A stretch of DNA of 60,000 nt from Hydractinia symbiolongicarpus. Taxonomy: Eukaryota > Cnidaria > Hydrozoa > Anthoathecata > Hydractiniidae. Location: positions 12,709,001-12,769,000 of the forward strand of contig NC_079875.1 of assembly GCF_029227915.1 (NCBI RefSeq). The letters are read 5' to 3'. The translations under genes and the position numbers were made by a program. The first letter of the stretch is position 1. Every line of letters begins with the position of its first letter. Of the stretch, positions 38,060 through 49,500 are shown piece by piece. Under the pieces are notes generated by a model. That model searched no databases. It was not told where the DNA came from and was given only the letters and a program-made list of their open reading frames with translations.

Positions 38060-38209
38060 TCTATATTATAATACCCGTATACGTCTGTCCACCCGTCCGT
38101 CTGTCTGTCACGCAAAATGGTAGCTTAGCTGCGCAGGTAGCGAGACGCACGCAATGCGGTATAAAAAGGACGGGCGAACCCGTGGATTTTTCCACGGGCT
38201 AACGACTAG
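38060..38209 (+). mobile_element. Non-autonomous Helitron-type element, copy 3
   Basis: It has the same termini as the copies at 1454 and 7504: A|TCTATATTATAATACCCG and a CCCGTGG/CCACGGG hairpin before CTAACGACTAG|T. It is 150 bp; most of the length difference is in the GTCTGTC run near the 5' end. Confidence 0.82.
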
Positions 38210-39837
38210 TAAACATACAATATAATAACATGCAATACACAGCAAACATAATATACCATCATTTTCGTAAAACCCACTTTTTGTGTTTAAGTATATATAC
38301 ACAGTGAAAAATTAGTAATAAAAGAAAACATTGAAAATAAATATCGTTAACAAATTCGTCTAATAATATAATTAGAGTAAATTACATAATACTCGTATTA
38401 CAAAGTTGTATGATTAATAACAGTAAACATTCAAAAATCCTTAAACTTAAAAAGTTTTTATTTGATTGCCAAGGCCTAATTTTTCTCGGTAAGTTGTTAA
38501 TTTCTTCAAAAAAAGATAAAATTATGTAAGAAAACCATTTTTAAAATAAATTTTGTCCAAAAAGGTCTGTCCAGATGAGCTGTGTTAAAAATTTTACGTA
38601 CTTTATATCCACATCTTATTTCTACATATCAGGTCAATTTACCTTATCTGCAAGATGGTTTTTATTCTTATATTTTTATAAAGCATTTTAATACTTACAT
38701 TATACGTTAAAATTTACATCTTCTTTAGTTATGATACACTTTCAAATATTGATGTTTTTACCCTTCTCGCTTGCTTGTTTTGTTTTTTCAATTAAATGTT
38801 AAATTTATTAAACTCCAAAACACCACGTTTCATAAATATTGAGAGAAAATGACTTTTTTCCACTTTTTTCTTAATACACTTTTTTTTCTTACCAAGAAAC
38901 CACTTTGCAAGAAACTAACTAGTCGCGTGCCAAAAAATAAGAACAAGACTTCTTTTACGCATGGCTCCCATCAATTAACAATTTTAACCGAACGGACATC
39001 ATTTTGGAATAAAAGCGAGAAAGGCCATGTCTTTGATGAAGTTCTCCTTGTTGTGTTAAAATAAAGCTTTAGATTGAATTTCCCTCTTATTAATCCCTGT
39101 GACAATTAAGAAACTTGTTAAGAAACGTTTCCTGGTAAAAGTTGCTTAAAATTTAAGAAACTTTTAATCGTTGGTTTCTTTTTTAAATAGCGTGTAACAA
39201 AGTGCAGTGAAATTAGACACAGTAAAACAAAACACTAGTGACGCAAATTTAACCTTAAATTGATGTGAAACACACAGAACAATTTATAAATCTCCAAAAT
39301 CAATAATCATATAAATAAAAGCTTTTACTTTCTTCTTCTACTTTCTTTGCAACTGACTTTCCGCGTTATCATTTCAGCCGTGTCTATCATTTGATTTTCA
39401 TAGAAATTGATCCACGTGCATTGTCTAGCAAAGAACTTCGTGACATTCCCCGGTAAAGACAACTGGGCATTTTTTGCCTAGTCCTTATAGAAAAACATGT
39501 TTAATGAAATTTATCTAAATTGGTTATTTAGTCATTGAATAATATAAATATTATCATGTCATGAACAAGCGAGTTTATTCTAGGCTACGTTTCGACAGCT
39601 ACAGCTGTCATCGACGGGCAATGATCGTAATCATCTTTGTTATTTAGTAACAGGTGTAAGAAGGTCAGTCGCAGAGATATCAGCTACCTTAGTAAAAGAC
39701 CAATCAGAACCAATGGCTATTCAGTAATATACTGTTTCACTTTCACATCACAAATAATAAAAAAAAAATGCTTAAAATGTCTGTAAGAAAAAATGTGCTA
39801 ACTTTCTTGGTTAGAAATAAATACAGCACGCCATATA

Positions 39838-40058
39838 AGTCGATTACGATAACGGTCTATTTCACATTTCGCATTGTTTAACAATCCAAATAACGGAAAT
39901 ATCATGCACAAAATTTCTGATTCTACTTTAACCACGTTCATATCGTTCATATCGAACGTGGTTAAAGTAGAATCAGTAATTTTGTGCACGATATTTCCGT
40001 TATTTGGATTGTTAAACAATGCGAAATGTGAAATAGACCGTTATCGTAATCGACTTAA
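39838..40058. mobile_element. 222-bp foldback element, nearly all inverted repeat, TA-flanked
   Basis: Arms of about 100 bases, starting AGTCGATTACGATAACGG and ending with its complement, meet at a short centre near 39945. TA flanks both ends, which fits a Tc1/mariner-type MITE (inference). The open frames on both strands here mirror each other and are by-products of the inverted repeat. Confidence 0.85.
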
Positions 40059-40219
40059 CACCACACATTTAATATCCCCATACAAATACTTTCTTGAGGA
40101 CACCATTTACCATAAGGTGAACTCCATGTGACGAAACTATAAAATAAAAAATGGATAGCAATGAAATATTGACAAAGCTTAGCATCATTATATTTGAAAC
40201 ACAATGTTTGAAAAACTAC

Positions 40220-40505
40220 CTTGAACATCTGATCCAAACAAACTTTGAACTCTAACTTCCGTAAGATTAACATTGTTGAATGGCTGCGTGTGAATGTTGG
40301 TTTCTTGTGATAACACAGCATTGTAGTCAACTTCACTTAGAGGTTTTACATGTGTGAACCGTCCGTCTGCCAATAACAGTTGAAAGTAACCGTTTCCCCT
40401 ATTCATTGTTCCGTAAACAGATTCGGAACTAGGTGAGTAGAAGCGGATATTTGTAATGAGAGCATCCATCGCTAAATAATGCACGTAGGTACATTCTAAA
40501 ACATC
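40220..40505 (-). CDS. Exon encoding DVLECTYVHYLAMDALITNI...
   Basis: 286 nt with acceptor TTTTTCAAGTTCAG and donor CAAG|GTAGTT. The 95 codons have mixed beta composition, with an NLT sequon. It leaves in phase 1, so the gene continues to lower coordinates, but I could not find the next exon. Confidence 0.55.
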
Positions 40506-43500
40506 CTGAACTTGAAAAAGTTTATTCAACAGATGCTGTTGTGCAGTAAAATAGAAAGCACGAGATCAAAGGCTTTCATCAAGTTTCACAGTATAAGATT
40601 TGTTTGTGTGTTGTTAAGTTACCATTCTATTAACAGTTGGAAATCATTTCGTTTCTATTTAAAGTGTGTTCAAATGAGCCTTAGAATTAAATAATCGTTC
40701 TTTAAAAAATAAATAATAAAATTTTCGCCGTTTTGTTAATTGATATAAGAAATACGCGGACCTCTTTATGTGAACCCTTAAATATAAAGCTGTTTATTTT
40801 CCAAGAAAAACAGGAAGGAGAATTGTTTCCATAACTTTATGTGCAAACATTTAAAGCAGCCACTTTACGTATGGCGTTTTTGCTTTTGTGGAAAGGGTAG
40901 TTATTGTTTTGACAATATCACGAGAAACAATACCTCAACCATTTTCAATACGTTTTTTAATCTTTAATTTGGTACATCACTTCATATAGGTTGTTAAAAA
41001 AGCGAATAATCAAAAACTGGTTCATTAAAACTATTTTTTTAAGCTAACACTTTAAATTGTAATTTTTTTTTGCCCATAAAAAGTCTTTGTGTGTGATGAT
41101 AGTGATTATAATTGTAACATGTGATATTTTTATGAGCAGAAATTGGCAACGAAAATATATAATTATTTGTCTCTTATCTGCCTTACATCAACAGCCAAAG
41201 AATTTACCTGTCCACGAGTTGCCACTGCTGTTGGAATAAAAGCAATTGTACTTGTTTCCTCTATAATGTCAAAAAAAGAATTAATTATTTAAACAATTTA
41301 GACACAATTTTACGAAAATATTCTATAAAAGCGGAAGAGATTTTGCTCAAAAACTGACTATAAGACTGCACCTTGAAGATTTCAATCCACTGGAACCCTT
41401 TTCAGAATTCTATGTATCATAATGGTATGCAAATAATGACATCATTTGTAATTATTATTTTTTTGCCGGCGTTGGATCTTATTTTTAGTTGCTAAAGGTA
41501 CCGTTATTGTCACTTATTTTCGTAGTAATCGAGGCAGGATACGCATGCGCCTGCTAACGCATGCTTAAATAGAACTTCCCACCCAATATTACTTGCAAGT
41601 CAATTCTATTCGTACGGGTTACACGATTCACAAAGAAGAAACCATGTCTAGTGGCGAACGTGTACCAAGAGGTCAGAAAAGACGGAGAGAAGACAGATCT
41701 GCTCAGAAAAGTCTTTCTCTTTCTAGTATTATAAATTATTTTGACAAAAACTTTGAAGATTTCCGAGCAAAGTTTGAAAAGGATAATCACAATAGCAAAG
41801 AAATCCAACAATACGTGACCAGTAACGTATGGTTACTCGTCACATTCTGTTTCCGGTAACGATCAGTGACACGTCACTGGCCGTTTCAATGTCACAGTCG
41901 AACTCACATTTGTAGCTAAGCTGTCATAACAAGATATTTTTTTCTAAATATTTTTAAACCATGGTATGGATAAGGTGGAAATGATGCCAGAAATTAAACT
42001 AAGAAAACTGGCTAAGGAGGTTTGGTGGTGGGTGGCTTCATTTCCAAGATAATTATCTTTCGTTTTCCAGTCAAACTCCTATAAATTAAATTTTTTTTGG
42101 CAGGGCGCAAAAAAAAATGTAAAACTTTTGAATTTTAAAGTGCAGTTTTGTAGAATATGGCGAGAGAGAATGAAAATTTAATAAGAAACATGGGTGTATA
42201 AATTACTTGCAGAAAAGTTATTAAGAGTTTAAAATTCTGTAATTCACCCTCTAAAGCAAAAATGACGAAAATGGTAAAAAAAAATTTAGCATCCTAAGGT
42301 TGCGCTTTTGTTACTTTTAGATGCTTTATATGCAAATGAACATTTCTTACTAAAGAAGTTGTAGTTGGTAAGGCTTATTTAAAATGTTTCGTGCAGTTAT
42401 AGATCATGTACGCCACGATCCTGGCGCAAAATTCCAAAGCCCCAGCTTTAATGCCGAAAGGTGGAAAATTGTGCTATATAATAAGAAGGTCGTTGCGCTA
42501 GTGTGTAGATGGTATTGCCTCGGCTGATGGGTCAAATGACTATGTGAGGTTGTTGGTAGTGTAAAACTACGGCAGAGGCATAGATTATGTGGTTACATTT
42601 CAATCGAAAACATTTCGTTTTTCTGAAGAAAGGTGAAATCATTACGTAATGATTGCGTCCAAATGTGGGAATAAATAGTACGGCTGTGTGTCTTGGTGAT
42701 ATAAGAGGTAGGAGATGTTGTTATGCACAAGTGCCTATGTTCTTGATGCTCCAAGGTGGAAAATTGTGCTATACAATAAGAGGATCGTAGTGTTAGTGTG
42801 TAGCAAAAGAGCTTCGGTGGATGGGTAAATGATTGTGTAAAGTTGTTTGTATTGCGAAAGGACGGCAGAGGACGGTTCATAGGAGAGGGCAAACGACTAG
42901 ATGTGGGGTCAACTTAATATGGTTCATGCGATATGTGTGGCAGGGAGTGAGTGTTATCCTTGTGACTGTGGCATTGTGACTCGAATATACGACAGATTAG
43001 GTGTAAGAACCAAGGACCGTAAAAAGTGACACCCATCACTCACCACCAACCCCTCACCACCCAGCCCTCACCACCCAGCACTCACCACTCACCACCCGCC
43101 ACTCACCACCCACCTGTCACTACCCACCACCCAACACTCACCACCCGATACGCCCGCCTCTCCATACGCCCGCCTCTCCATACGCCCGCCTTCCGATACG
43201 ACCGCCTCCCAGATGGAAGTTAGTAATGAAGTAGGGACGGTTTTGACGAATTTTTGCACAAATAGTGCATCAGTTGGGTGGAAAAATTGAGTGGAGACAT
43301 TTAGATGGCTTTAAACGAAGTTTGTCAAAGATTTCGCTTTACAGTGTAGTCATAAGAAAATTATGAGAAGTTGAACGTAACTGAGAAACTTGTGAAAGCT
43401 TTATGTGAAATATGAAAAGGTAGAAAAATGCGTTACATAAGACACTGGCAGTATTAGTGACTGGATGAAACTAGTCTGAACTAGAATGATTATTCGAGGT

Positions 43501-46500
43501 TGTTGGCAGTGCAAAGCAACGCTGAAGGCATAGTTTACGTGGCTATACTTCAAATGAACACATTTGTTGTTTTCAGGAGAACAGTTAAATTGATATGTGG
43601 AATATGGAAAGATGCAAAATTGCGTTATATAAGAGGGTCGTAGTAAAATGTAGTGCAGGTACTAGTTTTAGCTATCGTGCAAAATTACTATTTAAGCTTG
43701 TTGGTAGTGCAAAAAACGTTGGGGGCATGGTTAACATGAGTATTCTTTAAATGAAAACATTTGCTGTTTTTGGCAAAAGAGTGCAATTTATACTAAATGA
43801 TTGTGTGGATGTATTGGGAATAGATTCCATTGATGCAAAAAACTGTCAATGCTTCGGCTAAATTGATATCAAATAGAACTGAATACAAAGACTCTTTGTG
43901 TGGGATAATTTGCGTAAAGAACTCGTAGTTGAATACTTGACTGAAGCGTTAAACAGTTGTCGTTTATTACTAGCAATAGCATAGCCAAAAATGGTTGAAA
44001 AGTGTGAATTTATTTGACAAACTTGATAGCGTAGCGTACTTAACAACATGTGGTAGCACTGTTCATTTTTTTGTTTGTGGTTGGTAGCAGAACGTACAAG
44101 ATAACATCTCAGTTAAAGCAACACGTGCCGCCTGTCACCATGTAGATATACGTCGTCTCGCACCTAATCCAGGATCGGTCTGGCGGGAAACTGTCACGAT
44201 GGTCCACGCGAAGGAAAAGAAGTGAACCCAACGACAATTTTACCAACTTTATTTTAAATTTTCAGCCTATAGTATGTATGACAAAGGTATCTCACTCACT
44301 TGTCGCCTCCAGGGTTGCATATAAAAATAGTTTCACCAAGTGGAGTTATTGTTTTGAGTACAGATCTCATGTCAAGGTTGTAATCATCCCAACCTGATGC
44401 CATAAACAAGAAAGTAAAGGTAAAGTCAAGAATTTTAAAAAAGATTAAGTAATAAAAATGAAACAAAAAATGTGGATCACAATACTTAGCTTTAAATCCT
44501 CTTATTAATATTTATTTTACTAATAGCCTTATTCTGTCTGTCTGTCCGCAAGAAAAACACCGTGCTATGGAAACACAGAATGCGATATTTTAAGGACGGG
44601 CGAACAGCACAAAGTGACAGTAAAACTATCTGTATATATATTTGGTACCCATAATTTCATTGATTTTAACGTTTACCTCATTTTACATTAATGCTCTAAC
44701 TTTTGCATCTATTTTATTTTAAATTTTCTTGGAAGCACAGTAGAACATGGCAGATAAAGCCAGTCAATATACCAAAAATTTTAAAACTTTTTGAGGTTAT
44801 TCAGTTCCTTGTAAGCTTGTAAAGTGCTATCCTGGTGACGTACCTTTCTAGAGCTTCTTGTTATACTAATAGCCAGACAGAATAAAAAATAAAAAATCTA
44901 GAGAAATTTTAAGCAAAGAATGGTCTTAAATTGCTACGCAAAAAAAGATAAAAGTAAGCTGTAATTAGTAATACCTTCCAGTATCTTCATTATAGTTGGC
45001 TCCACATCATACCATGACGGACATTTTGTTGTTAATCGTCTATTCTTATGGATTCGGAATATCTCGGTTGCGTTTGCCATTACGCAAAACAAAGAATCTT
45101 TGTTATTAAACTGAACAAAATGTTTGTCTCTTGTATAATAGAACTGTCTGCCGTTTGATACGTGCGCTATGTAACTGTACTTTTTGTCCTTTATAACTTC
45201 ATAGGTCAGAAGTTTTCTGCCAGAGTTTGCATCAACTATGTAACTGTCACTGGTGTATTTGAATTTAGTTTGACACTTAGTGTGTGCTTCGACTTGGTAA
45301 TCGCCATCTCGTACATCCCAACAGCGTCCGTTGTTCACATTCTTGATGCGGAACTGCTTGAATTTATCTAAAAAATGATTTATTACTTTTAAAACATAAA
45401 AACTTAGAAATATATACATACATGAGATAAAGTCAATGAAACAATGTTTCCAGGTACTAGGCATATTAGAAAGTTATACTAGGTGTTTTCGAATCCAATT
45501 ATGCAATCAATGGGTGATCGGTAATTGAATTGTGTTAAATTTGTCTTGGGTAGCTTGAGGTGTTTGTCCCATATATTTAGAAAACTGTTCCATAAGAAAT
45601 CTTTTCGAAAATTTCATTCGAATAAAACTGTGAAAAACAAAACAAACTGAAAATGTTTTTCGTTGTGCATTTAAGATTTGGTGTTATGTAATAAAAGCAC
45701 ATGTAATTACGTTACAAAGAACAACAAATAATTGGAATTATATGGCACCATCGCAAAATGAACGATAAATGAGGTTAGTAGTTCGAATAAAGTTTGATTA
45801 GTCTTTGTACAGTTAAATTTTTCTACTTAAGACACAAGCAAGGAAAGGTAGCTTTACTTACAGCTTTTTCTAATTTTTAATAAGTGCGGATTAGCTAGAT
45901 ATATGAATTGAAATTTTTGACGATTTTCTTTTGACTTTTCCGATACGAATAAACAGTATGATAAAAAAATCATCTTTAACCATTAGACGTATTGACGTGA
46001 ACTTTTCTATGACAGATTCGTCCGAAACCTACTTGTTCTTTCTTTGTATCAATTTTACACTTTATTTAACCTGAACAAAACCTTGGCTGTCGTTTAGGAA
46101 AGAAATAGTCCTCGTAAAATTTTAAACTGCAACATTAAGGCCGAGGTAATGCAATCCAACATTTCATCCAACACGCTTCTCCCAAGTTGGATAAAATGTT
46201 GGATGAAAAACTTTATGTTAGATGAAGTAGGATTATAGGTTTGTGGGTACTTCTTTCATCCAACATTTGAACGTTTGAAAGTTTGACCGTTCATTCAACA
46301 CAACAAGAAATGTATGCTGGATGAAATGTTGGACTGGTTTACCTCGGCCTTAATGTTGCAGTTTAAAATTTTACGAGGACGATTTCTTTCCCAACCGACA
46401 GCCAAACGCTCTGGAAAAACAATGTTGTCCTTCGACCTTATGATCTGTTTGATTCATCGAAGCTTTGTTTGATTAATCAAATATGAAGGCGCATCGCTAA

Positions 46501-49500
46501 AATTCTCTAACGTAACATTGCTAAGTTAACCTTTATCTACTTTGTACGAAAATGTTTTTTTAAGGTTTTTTAATACGCGCCTGTTCGGAATCAATGTATC
46601 ATAACTGAGCCTGTTTTTTTTCATTCTCGTTCTCCGATTTTGCTTGATTTTTTGTTAATAAAAAAGAACAGAAAAACTCTGACAATAGAAAAGTTCTTTT
46701 GATTATAGAAACTTGTTAGATAATTTATGCTGTGATACGCCCGTATTTGCTGTTTATACGCCCGAAAAACGAATGCATATTGTAAATGTTTTTTCCAGGG
46801 CTAGTGTTGTGCCAGCACGCACGTTTGGCTCCATCGGCAAAAATATTCAATTTTATGCCGCTGTTTATAGCATTTTTCAATGGGTCAATCAGATATTTAC
46901 TAGCTAACAAGCTTTGGGGGTATTTTGTCTCTATCTGGAGAGGAATTTATGTTTAACTTAGTAAAAAGCTTTTTGATTGTGTTGTCATCTACCTCTTCAA
47001 AGTTAAAAAAATTTCTATTTTCGTTGCAGGCTTTAATTTTGATAATACTCATATGACTCTCGTATGTTTTAATTATGTCATTAATTAGTTTCTCTTTGTC
47101 TAAAGAATTTCGATAATCAATTGATATTGGCTTGGTTCTACTACTTTTTTCTACAAAATTTACATATATTGATCTTCTATCGCGCTTATTTCTTCCTTAA
47201 AACAATAATTAAATCATACCTAATTGGTTCCTTTCATATACTCGAAATGCCCATTTGAATTCCTCCATTTCAGCTCGTTTAACTACCGAATTGCATTCGC
47301 GATAGGGACAGTAAGTGACAAGACCATGAATGTAGTAATCCATATCTTTTCGAGTGGTTTTCAGCTCTTCCGCATCAGTTTTCCATCGCAAGTTAAGTTC
47401 GCAATGGTTCATAGCAGGATCAACGTATTGAAACTAAACATAAGGATATAAAGTCAGTAATTTTTCTTCAAGGACAAAAAAATAATTCAAAATCCAAGTA
47501 TTATAAACTGCTAAAGTCTCTTTATTAATAGCCTTATTTTATCTTTGTGTTCAAATGGTAGCATAAATTATTGTGATCTTTCCGCAATTTTTGCTAGACG
47601 ACTCAAAACATGTTTACGTACGTAATAACAAATGTCACATATATTTTAAACCTTGTAATTATGTATTTATATTTTGATTTGCCAGCGATGGCCCGCAGAG
47701 TACAACCAGTCTAGTCTCTTTAATAATAGCCGAATCATATTTTCTCGCAAACGCAAGAGGATATATAAGTGTTTTAAAATTTGGCGGACGTCAGTAAAGT
47801 CTTTTAAAATGCAAAAAAAAATTATTTAGAAATTTGCACTGCAAAATCCACTTAGGCAGAAGTACATTGGAATAAGAACAAAGAGAACTGATGTCAGCAG
47901 TGCATTTCCAAAAACAAATTGACGAAATTCAGTTAATCCTTAGTCCTTATTGTGTAGAGCTCGACGACACACTGATGAAGAGAATGTATAAGATCATGTG
48001 ATTTTGATGAATGGTTGGTGAGATATAAGGGTTTAAAAATATTTCTGGCGTTAGCAAAGACCCGCGAAAAGACACAAAAAAATCATTGACGTCACCACCT
48101 TGTTTCCAAGCTATTTGGCTTTAAAGTTTTAGGTGCACTGTAATGGCTCCATTAATTTAATGTACATTCCTATGACCTTAATATTATTTTAACGTTGAAA
48201 TTTGTAAAAATTACAGAACAATTTTATAACTGAGCCTGTTTTTTTTCATTCTCGTTCTCCGATTTTGCTTGATTTTTTGTTAATAAAAAAGAACAGAAAA
48301 ACTCTGACAATAGAAAAGTTCTTTTGATTATAGAAACTTGTTAGATAATTTATGCTGTGATACGCCCGTATTTGCTGTTTATACGCCCGAAAAACGAATG
48401 CATATTGTAAATGTTTTTTCCAGGGCTAGTGTTGTGCCAGCACGCACGTTTGGCTCCATCGGCAAAAATATTCAATTTTATGCCGCTGTTTATAGCATTT
48501 TTCAATGGGTCAATCAGATATTTACTAGCTAACAAGCTTTGGGGGTATTTTGTCTCTATCTGGAGAGGAATTTATGTTTAACTTAGTAAAAAGCTTTTTG
48601 ATTGTGTTGTCATCTACCTCTTCAAAGTTAAAAAAATTTCTATTTTCGTTGCAGGCTTTAATTTTGATAATACTCATATGACTCTCGTATGTTTTAATTA
48701 TGTCATTAATTAGTTTCTCTTTGTCTAAAGAATTTCGATAATCAATTGATATTGGCTTGGTTCTACTACTTTTTTCTACAAAATTTACATATATTGATCT
48801 TCTATCGCGCTTATTTCTTCCTTAAAACAATAATTAAATCATACCTAATTGGTTCCTTTCATATACTCGAAATGCCCATTTGAATTCCTCCATTTCAGCT
48901 CGTTTAACTACCGAATTGCATTCGCGATAGGGACAGTAAGTGACAAGACCATGAATGTAGTAATCCATATCTTTTCGAGTGGTTTTCAGCTCTTCCGCAT
49001 CAGTTTTCCATCGCAAGTTAAGTTCGCAATGGTTCATAGCAGGATCAACGTATTGAAACTAAACATAAGGATATAAAGTCAGTAATTTTTCTTCAAGGAC
49101 AAAAAAATAATTCAAAATCCAAGTATTATAAACTGCTAAAGTCTCTTTATTAATAGCCTTATTTTATCTTTGTGTTCAAATGGTAGCATAAATTATTGTG
49201 ATCTTTCCGCAATTTTTGCTAGACGACTCAAAACATGTTTACGTACGTAATAACAAATGTCACATATATTTTAAACCTTGTAATTATGTATTTATATTTT
49301 GATTTGCCAGCGATGGCCCGCAGAGTACAACCAGTCTAGTCTCTTTAATAATAGCCGAATCATATTTTCTCGCAAACGCAAGAGGATATATAAGTGTTTT
49401 AAAATTTGGCGGACGTCAGTAAAGTCTTTTAAAATGCAAAAAAAAATTATTTAGAAATTTGCACTGCAAAATCCACTTAGGCAGAAGTACATTGGAATAA

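Larger units (their letters stand above)
19614..40219. other. Gene-poor region of about 20 kb
   Basis: No exon could be recognised on either strand. Open frames are short and have no family signature. Apart from the repeats listed separately (23145-23870, 24343-24414, 26285-26371, 28563-29343, 31060-31295, 31975-32024, 32461-36975, 38060-38209 and 39838-40058), the sequence is AT-rich and unremarkable. It may include the 5' regulatory region of the pappalysin gene or introns of a gene whose exons I could not see. Confidence 0.5.

Noticed and set aside
39798-40131. Two similar open frames on opposite strands
   Set aside because: They mirror each other because the DNA is an inverted repeat (foldback element).
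43026-43223. Open frame rich in Thr, His and Pro
   Set aside because: It is translation of a CACTCACCACC-type simple repeat.
40505-44300. Direct splicing of the exon ending 44300 to the exon starting 41260
   Set aside because: The phase would force the 40505 exon into a frame with an early TAG and abandon its long open frame, so an unseen exon or a gene boundary is more likely.
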